Below the pieces are notes generated by a model, which saw nothing but the letters and a program-made list of their open reading frames with translations, made no database searches and was not told the DNA's origin. 64,000 nucleotides of DNA from Ramlibacter pallidus (lineage in GTDB: Bacteria; Pseudomonadota; Gammaproteobacteria; Burkholderiales; Burkholderiaceae_C), in the NCBI RefSeq assembly GCF_015070875.1, contig NZ_JADDIV010000005.1, positions 248,001 to 312,000 on the forward strand, read 5' to 3'. Shown here one piece after another: positions 1 through 9,982 of the stretch; the stretch's first letter is position 1, and each line of letters begins with the position of its first letter. A program made the translations under genes and the position numbers.

Positions 1-747
1 CGCGAGATGCTGGCCGCCCTGGGCGCATGCGGGCGCCCGCTCGCCTGGCTGTGCAAGGGCTTCGAGGCTCCCTGGACGCGGTCCTATGGCCTGTTGGGAC
101 ACGAGGTGCGCGCCGAGGTCGCCCCGGCGCTCGCGGCCGGTGCGCTGAGCGGCCCCAGCTTCGCCCAGGAGGTGGCCGCGGGGCAGCCGACGGCCCTGGT
201 CGCCGCGAGCGAATCCGCGGAAGTGCGCGACGCGCTGGTCGCCGCCTTCCACAGTCCGTCCGTGCGCGTGTACGCCAACGAAGACTTGCCGGGAGTGGAG
301 GTGGGGGGCGCCGTCAAGAACGTGCTGGCCATCGCCACGGGCCTGTGCGACGGCCTCGCGCTGGGCCTCAATGCGCGCGCCGCGCTCGTTACCCGCGGCC
401 TGGCCGAAATGACGCGGCTGGGCGTCGCGCTGGGCGCGCGGCCGGAAACCTTCATGGGCCTGTCGGGCCTGGGCGACCTGGTGCTCACGGCCACCGGCGA
501 CCTGAGCCGCAACCGCCGCGTCGGCCTCCTGCTCGCGCAAGGCCGCACCCTGCAGCAGGCGGTGGCGTCCCTCGGGCACGTCGCCGAGGGCGTCTACAGC
601 GCGCGCACGGTGGTCGAACGCGCCCGCCGGCTCGGGGTGCGCATGCCGATCGCCGAAGCGGTGGTGGACCTGCTGGACGGCAAGGTGGCGCCCGCCGAAG
701 CGGTGGCCCTGCTGATGGCGCGGCAGCCTGCCTCGGAAGCAGGCTGA
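1..747 (+). CDS. gpsA: Glycerol-3-phosphate dehydrogenase [NAD(P)+], C-terminal part
   Basis: Makes sn-glycerol-3-phosphate from dihydroxyacetone phosphate for phospholipid synthesis, in the cytoplasm. The reading frame is open to the left edge, so the N-terminus with the Gly-rich NAD-binding loop lies outside the window; about 248 residues remain of a family length near 330. Family motifs visible are GPSFAQEV, the EVGGAVKN segment with the catalytic Lys, and [10 protein letters not shown]. The ATG at position 7 is internal. A 7-bp stem (AGCCTGC/GCAGGCT, 725-745) spans the stop codon but has no T tract. Confidence 0.93.
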   Translation, partial: REMLAALGACGRPLAWLCKGFEAPWTRSYGLLGHEVRAEVAPALAAGALSGPSFAQEVAAGQPTALVAASESAEVRDALVAAFHSPSVRVYANEDLPGVEVGGAVKNVLAIATGLCDGLALGLNARAALVTRGLAEMTRLGVALGARPETFMGLSGLGDLVLTATGDLSRNRRVGLLLAQGRTLQQAVASLGHVAEGVYSARTVVERARRLGVRMPIAEAVVDLLDGKVAPAEAVALLMARQPASEAG

Positions 748-836
748 AAGTTCCCATCCCGGCATAGGGACCTTCCCACCCCCGCGATGGGTCCGGCGGG
801 CCGAGACTCGGGCTCCCAACAACAACGGAGCACTCC

Positions 837-1514
837 ATGCGCCGCAGCCTTCCCGCCATCGCCCTCCTTGCCGGCATCGCCGCCCTCCTGACCGCCTGCG
901 CGGGCATGGGCGCGGGCCCCTCCGGCGGTTCCGCCGCCTCCGGCATGAGCTTCTTCGTCACCAGCACGAACCCCGGCCGGGGTGCCGACCTGGGCGGCCT
1001 GGCGGGCGCCGACCGCCATTGCCAGGCGCTGGCGACCGCCGTCGGCGCCGGCGGCAAGACCTGGCGCGCCTACCTGAGCACGACGGGCGCCGGCAGCACC
1101 GTGAACGCGCGCGACCGCATCGGCCGCGGTCCCTGGGTGAACGCGAACGGCGTGACGATCGCCCGCAACGTCGACGAGCTGCACGGCACCAACCAGCTCA
1201 CCAAGCAGACCGCGGTGACCGAGCGGGCGGCGCTGGTCAACGGCCGGGGCGACACGCCGAACCTGCACGACATCCTGACCGGCTCCACGCCCGACGGACG
1301 CGCCACCGTGGGTGGCACGCAGGACACCACCTGCGGCAACTGGACGCGCAGCGGCGAGGGCTCGGCGATCGTCGGCCACCATGACCGGGTCGGCCTGCGC
1401 GACGACGAGCCGTCGCGCTCCTGGAACTCGTCGCACGGTACGCGCGGTTGCGGCATGGACGCCCTGCGCGCCACCGGCGGCGGCGGCCTGCTGTACTGCT
1501 TCGCGGCGAACTAG
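837..1514 (+). CDS. Lectin-like secreted lipoprotein
   Basis: Predicted outer-surface or periplasmic lipoprotein of 225 residues. The N-terminus MRRSLPAIALLAG followed by LLTAC is a clear lipobox signal with the lipidated Cys at residue 21. The mature part has a Gly/Ala/Ser linker, then a domain beginning FFVTSTNPGRGADLGGL with paired Cys residues and a C-terminal GCGMDAL...LLYCFA segment. That layout resembles the C-type-lectin/endostatin-like domain of bacterial lipoproteins; I know this by pattern only, and no ligand is suggested. A purine-rich GGAGCA motif lies just ahead of the ATG. The stop overlaps the convergent thioredoxin gene by 4 nt. Confidence 0.7.
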   Translation: MRRSLPAIALLAGIAALLTACAGMGAGPSGGSAASGMSFFVTSTNPGRGADLGGLAGADRHCQALATAVGAGGKTWRAYLSTTGAGSTVNARDRIGRGPWVNANGVTIARNVDELHGTNQLTKQTAVTERAALVNGRGDTPNLHDILTGSTPDGRATVGGTQDTTCGNWTRSGEGSAIVGHHDRVGLRDDEPSRSWNSSHGTRGCGMDALRATGGGGLLYCFAAN

Positions 1515-1828
1515 GCGATCTTCGCCAGCGCGTCCCGCACCTCGTCGAGGTTCTGCGGGCGCGTGACGCGCGCGAGCTCCCGGCCGTCCTTCAGGAACAC
1601 CAGGGTCGGCCAGAGCTTCACGCGGAAGCTGCGGCCCAGCGGCCGGCCCGGTCCGTCCTCCACCTTCAGGTGGCGCACGTCGGCCTGGGAGGCGAGGGCA
1701 CCCGCGATCAGGGGCTGGGCCGCACGGCACCAGCCGCACCACGGGGTGCCGAATTCCAGCACCGTCGCGCCGGCCAGCGCATCGACCTCGGTTCGCGAGG
1801 GTTCGGTCGGGGCATAGGTCGTTTCCAT
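1511..1828 (-). CDS. Thioredoxin-family protein
   Basis: Small thiol-disulfide protein of 105 residues with the active-site motif WCGWC in the context FGTPWCGWCRAAQPL, followed by the cis-Pro segment LWPTLVFLKDG and the C-terminal helix of the thioredoxin fold. There is no signal peptide, so it is probably a cytoplasmic reductant or stress thioredoxin. A longer frame runs to 1954, but its extra 42 residues are low-complexity Pro/Arg. The ATG at 1828 is preferred: a -10-like GACAAT (1835-1840) sits 6 nt ahead of it with no Shine-Dalgarno, as in several other genes here. Confidence 0.85.
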   Translation of the reverse strand: METTYAPTEPSRTEVDALAGATVLEFGTPWCGWCRAAQPLIAGALASQADVRHLKVEDGPGRPLGRSFRVKLWPTLVFLKDGRELARVTRPQNLDEVRDALAKIA

Positions 1829-2215
1829 GCCTGCATTGTCGGCGCCCGGGGGAGGACGTGCGTCGGAGCGGTCCGGGTCCGGGTGTGGGAGGGGTTGGCG
1901 CGGCTTTGCCGCTTTGCCGCTATGAGTGACAGGGCGGGACGGGGGTCCGGGCACCCGCTCTCCGGTCCAGGCTCGCTCTATTGCCGGTCATGGAGAACAT
2001 GCGCCTCCAATGCGGACGAGCGGCTTGGTGCAATCCTGTCCATGGGGGAGCGAATCGTCCCTGCGATCGGGAACCCGAACCCCCGTCCCTGGGCCAGCGG
2101 CGCTCGAACCCTCGACATTTCCCGCTCCGCCCCGGCCCCCGACCTCGCCCTGAACCCGCGTGCACAAAGGACGACCCCGTCAGCAGGACGTCCCCCCACC
2201 CGCTATGCTCCCCCC
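1829..2215. other. Intergenic region between the thioredoxin gene and nadC
   Basis: 387 bp without a convincing gene. It contains the presumed start regions of the divergent thioredoxin gene (GACAAT, 1835-1840) and nadC (TATGCT, 2204-2209), and a short tandem CTTTGCCG CTTTGCCG near 1910. Open frames crossing it are Pro/Arg-rich and lack family features. No hairpin with a T tract and no riboswitch-like architecture is seen. Confidence 0.5.
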
Positions 2216-3082
2216 ATGCCATCCGTGTTCGACTTCTCCCCCGCGTCCATCGCCGAACTCGCCCGCGCCGATGCTGCCCGCGCGCTCGCGGAAGACGTGG
2301 GCGGCGGTGACCTCACCGCGGCGCTCGTCGACCCGTCCCGGCGCGCCCACGCCCGCGTGCTCGCCCGCGAAAGCGCCGTGATCTGCGGGGCGCCCTGGGC
2401 CGAGGCCGCGCTGCGCCAGGTGGAGCCCGGCGCCAGGATCGAATGGCTGGTCGGCGAAGGCCAGCGCTGCGCAGCGGACCAGGTCGTGCTGCAGGTGGAA
2501 GGCACGGCGCGCGGGCTGCTGACCGCCGAACGCACGATGCTGAACTTCCTGCAACTCCTCAGCGCGGTGGCGACGAAGACAGCGGCCTACGTGGAGGCCG
2601 TGCGCGGCACGCGTGCCCACATCGTCGACACGCGCAAGACGCTGCCCGGGCTGCGCCTGGCGCAGAAGTACGCGGTGAAGACCGGCGGCGGCACCAACCA
2701 CCGCATCGGCCTGTACGACGCCGTGCTGATCAAGGAAAACCACATCGCCGCGGCGGGCAGCGTCACGGCCGTCCTGCAGGCGGCCCAACGGGTCGCGGCG
2801 CAGGCAAGCTTCATCGAGATCGAGGTCGAGACGCTGGACCAGCTGCGCGAGGCGCTGGACGCCGGCGCGAAGATGGTCCTGCTGGACAACATGGACATGG
2901 ACACGTTGCGGGAGGCCGTGCGCATCAACGCGGGGCGCGCCATCCTGGAGATCTCCGGCGGCGTCACGCTGGAGCGCCTGCGCGCCCTTGCGGAAACCGG
3001 CGTGGACCGCATCTCCATCGGTACGCTGACCAAGGACGTGAAGGCCACCGATTTCTCGATGCGCCTGAAGGAAACACCATGA
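2216..3082 (+). CDS. nadC: Nicotinate-nucleotide pyrophosphorylase (carboxylating)
   Basis: Converts quinolinate and PRPP to nicotinate mononucleotide, the third step of de novo NAD synthesis. The 288-residue product has the family motifs in order: [53 protein letters not shown] and EISGGV. The start is the ATG at 2216 (MPSVFDF); the frame is open further upstream but that part is not family-like. TATGCT ends 6 nt before the ATG and there is no ribosome binding site, so a leaderless transcript is plausible. The stop overlaps the nadA start (ATGA), so the two are translationally coupled. Confidence 0.97.
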   Translation: MPSVFDFSPASIAELARADAARALAEDVGGGDLTAALVDPSRRAHARVLARESAVICGAPWAEAALRQVEPGARIEWLVGEGQRCAADQVVLQVEGTARGLLTAERTMLNFLQLLSAVATKTAAYVEAVRGTRAHIVDTRKTLPGLRLAQKYAVKTGGGTNHRIGLYDAVLIKENHIAAAGSVTAVLQAAQRVAAQASFIEIEVETLDQLREALDAGAKMVLLDNMDMDTLREAVRINAGRAILEISGGVTLERLRALAETGVDRISIGTLTKDVKATDFSMRLKETP

Positions 3083-4197
3083 GCGCCGTCATCCCCCTGA
3101 AGGAAGTCGAGTACGAGCACCCGCTGCCCGGCAGCACCTGCGACACGAAGTTCGCCTGGGCCCGCGTCCCGGTCGAACCGTCCCCCGGCGAGCGCATCGC
3201 ACTCAAGGAACGGATCAAGCAGCTGCTGAAGGAACGCAACGCCGTCATGGTGTCGCACTACTACGTGCACCCCGATCTGCAGGACCTGGCGGAGGAGACG
3301 GGCGGCATCGTCAGCGATTCGCTGGAGATGGCGCGCTTCGGCCGCGACCACGCGGCGCAGACCCTGGTCGTGTCCGGCGTGAAGTTCATGGGCGAGACGG
3401 CCAAGATCCTGTCGCCGGAAAAGCGCGTGCTGATGCCGGACCTGGACGCGACCTGCTCGCTCGACCTCGGCTGCCCCGCCGACGAATTCGACGCCTTCTG
3501 CAAGCAGCATCCGGACCGCACGGTGGTGGTGTATGCCAACACGTCGGCGGCGGTGAAGGCGCGCTCGGACTGGCTCGTCACCTCCAGCTGCGCGCTGGAC
3601 ATCGTCGGCGCGCTCAAGGCGAAGGGCCACAAGATCCTGTGGGCCCCCGACAAGCACCTGGGCAGCTACATCCAGCGCGAGACCGGGGCCGACATGCTGT
3701 TCTGGAACGGGTCGTGCATCGTCCACGACGAGTTCAAGGCCTTCGAGCTGGTCGACCTGAAGAAGCAGTATCCGAAGGCAAAGGTGCTGGTGCACCCCGA
3801 GTCGCCCGCCGACGTGGTGGCGCTGGCCGACGCGGTCGGCTCGACCTCGGCCATCCTCAAGGCGGCGCGCGAGATGGACGCCAGGGAGTTCATCGTGGCC
3901 ACCGACAACGGCATGATGCACAAGCTGCGCACGCTGAACCCGGGCAAGGTCTTCATCGAGGCGCCGACGGCGGGCAACAGCGCCACCTGCAAGAGCTGCG
4001 CGCACTGCCCCTGGATGGCGATGAACGGCCTGGCGGGGCTGGCGCATGTCCTGGAGACGGGCGCCAACGAGGTGTTCGTGGATCCGGCGCTGGGCCAACG
4101 CGCCCGCGTGCCGATCGACCGCATGCTGGCCTTCACCGCGGCGCTCAAGGCGGGGCAGCCCGCCGGCGCCCTGGTGCCGGACATCGGGGCGGCCTGA
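3079..4197 (+). CDS. nadA: Quinolinate synthase A
   Basis: Condenses iminoaspartate with dihydroxyacetone phosphate to quinolinate, using one [4Fe-4S] cluster. The 372-residue product shows [13 protein letters not shown], the [10 protein letters not shown] segment with a cluster Cys, [10 protein letters not shown] with the second, and the C-terminal [10 protein letters not shown] carrying the third. Length and motifs are normal. It overlaps nadC by 4 nt (ATGA). The partner nadB is encoded convergently two genes away, so all three de novo NAD genes lie within 5 kb. Confidence 0.97.
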   Translation: MSAVIPLKEVEYEHPLPGSTCDTKFAWARVPVEPSPGERIALKERIKQLLKERNAVMVSHYYVHPDLQDLAEETGGIVSDSLEMARFGRDHAAQTLVVSGVKFMGETAKILSPEKRVLMPDLDATCSLDLGCPADEFDAFCKQHPDRTVVVYANTSAAVKARSDWLVTSSCALDIVGALKAKGHKILWAPDKHLGSYIQRETGADMLFWNGSCIVHDEFKAFELVDLKKQYPKAKVLVHPESPADVVALADAVGSTSAILKAAREMDAREFIVATDNGMMHKLRTLNPGKVFIEAPTAGNSATCKSCAHCPWMAMNGLAGLAHVLETGANEVFVDPALGQRARVPIDRMLAFTAALKAGQPAGALVPDIGAA

Positions 4198-4200
4198 GCT

Positions 4201-4746
4201 TCAGCGGCCGCGGCGCGCCACGGTGAAGTGGGCCGGGGCCTGGAAGCTTTCCTCGGGCAGGGCCGGCGAGGACATCAGGAGCTGGGCGACCCGCCGCGCC
4301 GTCACGCTGCTCGCGCAGCGCAGGTGCAGGGTGGTCCCCGTCGTGAAGGTGAGCGCCAGGTTGCGCGCCGGACGCAGCAGGCGCAGCCAAGCGGCCCCCG
4401 AGGCACCCGGCGGGCCGGCGAACACCACGGCCCGGCGGGGCCATTCGCTCTGGAGCCTTCGCTCGCTGCCGGACGCCGCGAACAGCAGCACGCGGCGGTT
4501 CGTCACCAGCAGCCAGCGCGCCCGCCATCCGGGCAGGTAGACCGTCTCGCGGGGCACTTCGGCATCCAGCTTGACGCGGTCGAAGTCGCCGGACTGGCGC
4601 AGCCAGTCGCTGGCCGGCTGGTTGAGCGCCGACTCCCGGTCCGGGCGCTCGGCCAGCCGGTACCGGCGGTGCCGGTGCCAGGCGGCGGTGAGCAGCAGGG
4701 CCGCCAGCAGCGCCAGCGCCAGCAGGGGCAGCGGAGCGTCGCTCAC
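4201..4746 (-). CDS. Predicted single-pass membrane protein, PH-like
   Basis: 181-residue protein of unknown function. An N-terminal hydrophobic helix (residues about 5-22, rich in Leu/Ala) is followed by a basic HRHRRYR stretch and a soluble domain with the hallmark ARWLLVTNRRVLLF, typical of bacterial PH-like (YdbT/DUF304-type) domains. The GTG start at 4746 overlaps the stop of the preceding reverse-strand gene (GTGA), so they are probably one operon. Cytoplasmic-facing membrane association is inferred. Confidence 0.65.
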   Translation of the reverse strand: MSDAPLPLLALALLAALLLTAAWHRHRRYRLAERPDRESALNQPASDWLRQSGDFDRVKLDAEVPRETVYLPGWRARWLLVTNRRVLLFAASGSERRLQSEWPRRAVVFAGPPGASGAAWLRLLRPARNLALTFTTGTTLHLRCASSVTARRVAQLLMSSPALPEESFQAPAHFTVARRGR

Positions 4747-5438
4747 GACAGCCGTTCCAGCAGTTCCTTCACCTCGGGCGGCAGGGACAGCACTTCCGGC
4801 GTGGTGATCACGCCGATCCCGAGCGCGTCGTGCCCCGGGAGCATGGTGCACTTGAAGCTGATGTCCGGCTGCTTCAGGCATTCGACGACGCCGCGCCCGG
4901 GCTGGTCGTAGCGGCCCGGGTGGAAGGCGTAGACGATGTCCTCGGCGTTGCGCGGGTAGACCGTGCGCTCCAGCAGGTCGGCGGGGTACTTGCGGCCGGT
5001 CATGGTGCGGATCATGTAGGCCATGCGCGGCGACAGCTCCGGCAGCGGCCGCTTGGTGTCGATCGCATGCGCCCCGTGCAGGCCCACCATCGTCTGCGCC
5101 AGCGGGCGGCCGTCGCTGAACGCGCGTTCGGTGCCGCTCAGGAAGATCAGGCCGCAGGCGGATTCGCACTTGCCGGACAGCGCCGTGGGCAGGCCTTCCT
5201 CGCGGATGCGGTTGCCGAGCTGGTAGCCGTTCCAGAGGTCGCCGCCGGGGCTCTCGTGCAGCAGCACGAGCTTGAAGCGCTGCGCGGCAAGGTGGTTGCG
5301 CAGCCGCACCAGGTCGTCGCTGGCGACGGGGCCCGACAGGACCAGCGTCTCGCCCACCGGGTGGAACTCCATCGCCCCCGCCGGTGCGAGCACGGCGGAG
5401 AGGAGGGCGGCGGACACGAAACGGCTGAGGCGGACCAT
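4743..5438 (-). CDS. Exported ClpP/crotonase-fold protein
   Basis: 231-residue protein with an N-terminal signal (MVRLSRFVSAALLSAVLAPAGA) and a domain resembling periplasmic ClpP/crotonase-like proteins: LLHESPGGDLWNGYQLG supplies the Gly-Gly oxyanion-type turn and GKCESACGLIFLSG matches the SAC motif seen where ClpP-like proteins carry the nucleophile Ser. That Ser in a CESAC context suggests a peptidase-like role, unproven. The ATG at 5438 begins the signal peptide; the frame continues upstream without family features. It overlaps the downstream membrane-protein gene, and together they separate nadA from nadB. Confidence 0.7.
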   Translation of the reverse strand: MVRLSRFVSAALLSAVLAPAGAMEFHPVGETLVLSGPVASDDLVRLRNHLAAQRFKLVLLHESPGGDLWNGYQLGNRIREEGLPTALSGKCESACGLIFLSGTERAFSDGRPLAQTMVGLHGAHAIDTKRPLPELSPRMAYMIRTMTGRKYPADLLERTVYPRNAEDIVYAFHPGRYDQPGRGVVECLKQPDISFKCTMLPGHDALGIGVITTPEVLSLPPEVKELLERLS

Positions 5439-5515
5439 GGCGTCCTTATAGCAAGGCCGGCCCCCGGCGAACAGGGCTTCGTTGCGCGCGCGGCACGCGC
5501 CGTGCGGAGGATGGA

Positions 5516-7096
5516 CTAGGCCGGCTGCAGCGTCGTCGGAACGGCGACCGCCGCCATCTGCGGGTAGTCGCGGCTGAAATGCAGGCCGCGGCTCTCGTGC
5601 CGGGACTGCGCGGACTTCACGATCAGGTCGGCCACGGTCACCAGGTTGCGCAGCTCCAGCAGGTCGCGCGTGACGTGGAAGGCGCTGTAGAACTCCTGGA
5701 TCTCCTGCTGCAGCAGCGTGATGCGGTGCGCCGCGCGGTCCAGGCGCTTGTTCGTGCGCACGATGCCCACGTAGTCCCACATGAAGCGGCGCAGCTCGTC
5801 CCAGTTGTGGGAAATGACGACCGCCTCGTCGGCGTCGGTCACGCGGCTGTCGTCCCAGGGCGGAACGTCCGGCGGCGCCGGCAGCCGCGTCGCCAGGATG
5901 TCGTTGGCGGCGGACCGCGCGAACACCATGCACTCCACCAGCGAGTTGCTGGCCAGGCGGTTGGCGCCGTGCAGGCCGGTGTAGGCCGTCTCGCCGATCG
6001 CGTGCAGCCCCGGCACGTCGGTCCGGCCCGCCAGGTCGGTGTGGATGCCGCCGCAGGTGTAGTGCGCCGCCGGCACCACCGGGATCGGCTGCCGCGTGAT
6101 GTCGATCCCCAGCTGCAGGCAGCGCGCGTGGATGTTGGGGAAGTGCTCGCGCACGAACTCCGGCGGCTGGTGCGAGATGTCCAGGTGCACGCAGTCCAGG
6201 CCGTGCTTCTTCATCTCGAAGTCGATGGCGCGGGCGACCACGTCGCGCGGCGCGAGTTCCAGCCGCGGGTCGTGGTTCGGCATGAAGCGGGTGCCGTCCG
6301 GCAGGAGCAGCCGGCCGCCTTCGCCGCGCACCGCCTCGGTGATCAGGAAATTCTTGACGTGCGGGTGGTACAGGCAGGTCGGGTGGAACTGGATGAACTC
6401 CATGTTCGTCACCCGGCAGCCGGCGCGCCAGGCCGCGGCGATGCCGTCGCCCGTGGCGGTGTCGGGGTTGGTCGTGTACAGGTACACCTTGCCCGCGCCC
6501 CCCGTGGCCAGGATGGTGTGCGGCGCCCGGAAGGTGATGACCTCGTCGGTCGCCTCGTCCAGCGCGTACAGGCCCAGGCAGCGGTTCGGCTGCTGTCCCA
6601 GCTTGGCGGCCATGATCAGGTCGACGAGCATGTGCTGCTCGAAGACGGTGATGTTGGCGGTGTGCTTCACACGCTGGATCAGCGTCTGCTGCACGGCCGC
6701 GCCGGTGGCGTCGGTCACGTGCACGATGCGACGGGCGCTGTGGCCGCCCTCGCGCGTGAGGTGCAGGTGCCCGTCCTCCTCGGAGAAGGGCACGCCGAGC
6801 TCGCGCAGCCAGGCTACGCTTTCGGGCGCATGCTCCACCACGAAGCGTGTTGCCGCCGGGTCCGACAGGCCGGCACCGGCCACCAGCGTGTCGTCGACGT
6901 GCGCGTCGAAGCTGTCGGTCTTGTCCATCACGGCGGCGATGCCGCCCTGCGCCCAGCCGCTGGAGCCGTCGCTCATGGCCCGCTTGGTGAGGATGGCGAC
7001 GCGGTGCGTGGGCGCGAGGTGCAGGGCGGCGGACAGGCCGGCGAGGCCGCTGCCCACGATCAGCACGTCGAAATCGCGGGGGATGGCTTGGCTCAA
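5516..7096 (-). CDS. nadB: L-aspartate oxidase
   Basis: FAD enzyme that oxidises L-aspartate to iminoaspartate, the first step of de novo NAD synthesis. Seen: the Rossmann FAD loop [19 protein letters not shown] near the N-terminus, [10 protein letters not shown], the catalytic-loop [20 protein letters not shown], and the C-terminal FAD segment [14 protein letters not shown] place the start at the TTG at 7096 (LSQAIPRDF; 526 residues) because AAGGGG lies 7-10 nt upstream; the in-frame ATG at 7156 would run into scpA and adds an unrelated 20-residue leader. It closely follows scpA and DUF3460 on the same strand. Confidence 0.95.
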   Translation of the reverse strand: MSQAIPRDFDVLIVGSGLAGLSAALHLAPTHRVAILTKRAMSDGSSGWAQGGIAAVMDKTDSFDAHVDDTLVAGAGLSDPAATRFVVEHAPESVAWLRELGVPFSEEDGHLHLTREGGHSARRIVHVTDATGAAVQQTLIQRVKHTANITVFEQHMLVDLIMAAKLGQQPNRCLGLYALDEATDEVITFRAPHTILATGGAGKVYLYTTNPDTATGDGIAAAWRAGCRVTNMEFIQFHPTCLYHPHVKNFLITEAVRGEGGRLLLPDGTRFMPNHDPRLELAPRDVVARAIDFEMKKHGLDCVHLDISHQPPEFVREHFPNIHARCLQLGIDITRQPIPVVPAAHYTCGGIHTDLAGRTDVPGLHAIGETAYTGLHGANRLASNSLVECMVFARSAANDILATRLPAPPDVPPWDDSRVTDADEAVVISHNWDELRRFMWDYVGIVRTNKRLDRAAHRITLLQQEIQEFYSAFHVTRDLLELRNLVTVADLIVKSAQSRHESRGLHFSRDYPQMAAVAVPTTLQPA

Positions 7097-7115
7097 GGGA
7101 GCCCCTTCTTCGTTG

Positions 7116-7976
7116 TTATGCAGGTTGGTAGGCCAGGCGCACGTAGATCGGGGCATAGGCTTCGGCCTGGGTCACCTCGATCAGGGTTTCCTTGGCGAGC
7201 TCCAGCGTGGCGATGAAGGTGACGATCAGCGTCGGCACCCCCTTGGCCGGGTCGAACAGGTGCTCGAATTCGACGAACCGGCGGCCCTGCAGCTTCTTGA
7301 GCACCATGCTCATGTGCTCGCGCACCGACAGTTCCTCGCGTGTGATCTTGTGGTGCTGGATCAGGCGCGCGCGGCGCAGGATGTCGCGCCAGGCCTCCTG
7401 CAGGTCCGCGACGTGGACGTCGGGAAAGCGGGGCTGCAGCGACTGCTCGATGTAGACCTGCGCGCGCAGCACGTCGCGCCCCAGCTGCGGAATTTCGTTG
7501 AGGCGGAAGGCCGCGGCCTTCATCTGCTCGTATTCGAGCAGGCGGCGCACCAGCTCGGCCCGCGGGTCCTCGGCTTCCTCGCCCTCGGCCGTCTTCTTGG
7601 GCGGCAGCAGCATGCGCGACTTGATCTCGATCAGCATCGCCGCCATCAGCAGGTATTCGGCGGCGAGCTCCAGGTTGCGCTCGCGGATCTCGTCGACGTA
7701 GGTGAGGTACTGGCGGGTGACCGCCGCCATCGGGATGTCGAGGATGTTGAAGTTCTGCTTGCGGATCAGGTACAGCAGCAGGTCCAGCGGCCCTTCGAAG
7801 GCCTCGAGGAAGACCTCCAGCGCGTCCGGCGGGATGTACAGGTCCTGCGGCATGGCGAACAGCGGTTCGCCATAGAGGCGGGCGAGCGCCACCTGGTCCA
7901 CCACCTGCGGCAAGCCGGTCTCTTCCGCGGCCGGGGGCTCGGGGAGTTCGGGCAGGACGGTCTCGCCGGTGTCCAT
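7116..7976 (-). CDS. scpA: Segregation and condensation protein A
   Basis: Kleisin subunit that links SMC heads in chromosome condensation; cytoplasmic and nucleoid-associated. The 286-residue product has the diagnostic [15 protein letters not shown] motif with NILDIP just after it, then [15 protein letters not shown], and a C-terminal winged-helix region. The usual partner scpB is not in the window. The start ATG at 7976 (MDTGETV) is taken because the longer frame adds only an Arg/Pro-rich stretch overlapping the DUF3460 gene. nadB begins 19 nt downstream, so the two are probably cotranscribed. Confidence 0.94.
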   Translation of the reverse strand: MDTGETVLPELPEPPAAEETGLPQVVDQVALARLYGEPLFAMPQDLYIPPDALEVFLEAFEGPLDLLLYLIRKQNFNILDIPMAAVTRQYLTYVDEIRERNLELAAEYLLMAAMLIEIKSRMLLPPKKTAEGEEAEDPRAELVRRLLEYEQMKAAAFRLNEIPQLGRDVLRAQVYIEQSLQPRFPDVHVADLQEAWRDILRRARLIQHHKITREELSVREHMSMVLKKLQGRRFVEFEHLFDPAKGVPTLIVTFIATLELAKETLIEVTQAEAYAPIYVRLAYQPA

Positions 7977-7990
7977 GGCCGCGGCAGGCT

Positions 7991-8221
7991 TCAGCGGCGC
8001 TGGCGCGGGTCGTCGCCGTACACGTACGGCTTCTGCGGCACGCGGGCCTGCTTCCACTCGGAGATCTGCTCCCGGTCCAGGTTCTTGTCCCACCAGAGCG
8101 CACGGCCGGCCCGCTGCTGCGCCTCCAGGTCGGGCTTCTCGGTCTTGAGCTGCTCGATGAACTGGGTGACGTCGGACTTGTAGTCGGGGCGCCGGAAGAT
8201 GCGCTGCAGGAAACTGGCCAT
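7991..8221 (-). CDS. DUF3460 family protein
   Basis: 76-residue protein of the small DUF3460 family of betaproteobacteria, recognised by SDVTQFIEQLKTEKP and the RAGRALWWDK core. Function unknown; no signal peptide or membrane helix. It directly precedes scpA, an arrangement common in Burkholderiales. Starts at 8230 (MPPMAS) and 8221 (MAS) are both possible, and I use the latter because family members begin close to it. Confidence 0.85.
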   Translation of the reverse strand: MASFLQRIFRRPDYKSDVTQFIEQLKTEKPDLEAQQRAGRALWWDKNLDREQISEWKQARVPQKPYVYGDDPRQRR

Positions 8222-8251
8222 GGGGGGCATTTTACCGGCGGGGCCGCCGGG

Positions 8252-9925
8252 CTAGGCCGCGACCTCGGGCGAGGGCAGCCGCTGCGCCATTTCCCCGTCG
8301 AATCCGGCGCGCACGATCACCTCGCGCGGCTGGGCCTGCAGGTGGTCGATGCGCAGGCGGCCGCCGCGGGCAAGCACGGCCTTGTGCAGCTGGCGCAGGG
8401 CGTCCAGGCCCGAGGTGTCCAGGTGCACGAGCTGCAGCGCGTCGAGCACGACGTCGGGCGCCTGCGCGGCGTTCTCCACCGTTTCCACGATGGCATCGAT
8501 CTTCGCCGCCGCCCCGAAGAAGAGCGCGCCGTACAGCCGGTAGCGCAGTTGCGCGCCGTCGCCCGGCACCGGCTCCACGCGGAACAGCGCCCCCATCTTC
8601 TGGATGAACAGCAAGCAGGCGGCCACCAGGCCGACCTCGACCGCCACCGTCAGGTCGAACACCACGGTCAGCACGAAGGTGCCGAGCATCAGCACCCGGT
8701 AGTGGACGCCGTAGCGGCGCAGGTGGGCGAATTCGCGCCATTCGCCCATGTTCCAGGCGACGAACACCAGGATGCCCGCCAGCACCGACAGCGGTACCAG
8801 CAGCGCCAGAGGCCCCGCCACGAGCACCACCGCCGCGATGGTGAGCGCATGGATCACCCCGGCGACGGGCGAGGTCGCCCCGGAGCGGATGTTCGTCACC
8901 GTCCGCGCGATGGTGCCGGTCGCCGGCATGCCGCCGAAGAAGGGCACCACGAAGTTGGCGACGCCCTGCGCCATCAGCTCCTGGTTGGGGTCGTGCCGGG
9001 GCAGCGGCGCGAGCTGGTCGGCCACCCGCGCGCACAGCAGCGATTCGATGGCGCCCAGCAGCGCGATGGTGAGCGTGGGCGTCACCAGCAGCTTCACGGT
9101 CTCCCAGCCGAAGGCCGGCAGCGCGAACGCCGGCAGGCCCTGCGGGATGCTGCCGAAGCGGCTGCCGATGGTTTCCACCGGCAGCTGCAGGAGGGTCGCC
9201 AGGGCCGTGAGCGTGACCAGCGCCACCACCGGGCCCGGCACCCGGGCCCCCACCTCGCTCGCCTGCTTCAGGCCCGGTACTCCCACCGCCAGCCGGGCCG
9301 GCAGCCGCGCGTTCCACAGACGTGGCCAGGCGAACAGCCCGAGGATGCATGCCGTGCCCAGTGCGAAGGCGTGCAGGTTGAAGCTGTGGAGGTTGGCCCC
9401 GAGGGCCGAGAGCTGCGCGAAGAAGTCGGCCGGCATCTTCGCGATGTCCAGGCCCAGCCAGTCCTTCACCTGGGAGGCGGCGATCAGCACGGCGATGCCG
9501 TTGGTGAAGCCGACCACGATGCTGACCGGCACGTAGCGCACCAGCCGCCCGAGCCGCAGCAGGCCCATCGCGAACAGCAGGACGCCGGCGCAGGCGGTGG
9601 AGATCAGCAGGTTGGCCAGGCCGTAGCGCTCCAGGATGCCGTAGACGATGACGATGAAGGCGCCGGCAGGCCCCCCGATCTGGACGTGCGAACCTCCCAG
9701 CAGCGAAATCAGGAGGCCGGCGATGATCGCCGTCCACAGGCCCGCTTCGGGCTTGAGGCCGCTGGCGATCGCGAACGCCATCGCCAGCGGCAGGGCGACG
9801 ACGCCGACGGTCAGGCCGGCGCCGAGGTCGCGGAAGAAGCGGTTGCGGTCGTAGCCCCGCACCGCCGTCAGCAGGCGCGGCCGGAACGGGGCGAGGGAGA
9901 CCGGCGGGGACATCGTGCGGGCCAT
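8252..9925 (-). CDS. SulP-family inorganic anion transporter
   Basis: 557-residue inner-membrane permease of the SulP (SLC26) family, transporting sulfate, bicarbonate or a related anion. The N-terminal two-thirds is strongly hydrophobic, with the family segments VGVVALPLAMAFAIASG and GGPAGAFIVIV. The C-terminal STAS domain (about residues 440-545) contains LVHLDTSGLDALRQL, the usual DTSG loop. Substrate cannot be read from sequence, and no carbonic anhydrase or sulfate gene is adjacent. It is separated from DUF3460 by 30 nt on the same strand. Confidence 0.92.
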   Translation of the reverse strand: MARTMSPPVSLAPFRPRLLTAVRGYDRNRFFRDLGAGLTVGVVALPLAMAFAIASGLKPEAGLWTAIIAGLLISLLGGSHVQIGGPAGAFIVIVYGILERYGLANLLISTACAGVLLFAMGLLRLGRLVRYVPVSIVVGFTNGIAVLIAASQVKDWLGLDIAKMPADFFAQLSALGANLHSFNLHAFALGTACILGLFAWPRLWNARLPARLAVGVPGLKQASEVGARVPGPVVALVTLTALATLLQLPVETIGSRFGSIPQGLPAFALPAFGWETVKLLVTPTLTIALLGAIESLLCARVADQLAPLPRHDPNQELMAQGVANFVVPFFGGMPATGTIARTVTNIRSGATSPVAGVIHALTIAAVVLVAGPLALLVPLSVLAGILVFVAWNMGEWREFAHLRRYGVHYRVLMLGTFVLTVVFDLTVAVEVGLVAACLLFIQKMGALFRVEPVPGDGAQLRYRLYGALFFGAAAKIDAIVETVENAAQAPDVVLDALQLVHLDTSGLDALRQLHKAVLARGGRLRIDHLQAQPREVIVRAGFDGEMAQRLPSPEVAA

Positions 9926-9982
9926 TCTTGCACCCGCTGCCCGCAGGGGGCGAGCCCGTTGTGGGGCGGGGGCAACGCAGGC

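Noticed and set aside
725..745. gpsA terminator
   Set aside because: A 7-bp stem spans the stop codon but no T tract follows, so it is noted in the gpsA entry and not called.
9926..9982. Small gene between the SulP and YoaK genes
   Set aside because: Only 57 bp, with no start-stop pair or ribosome binding site.
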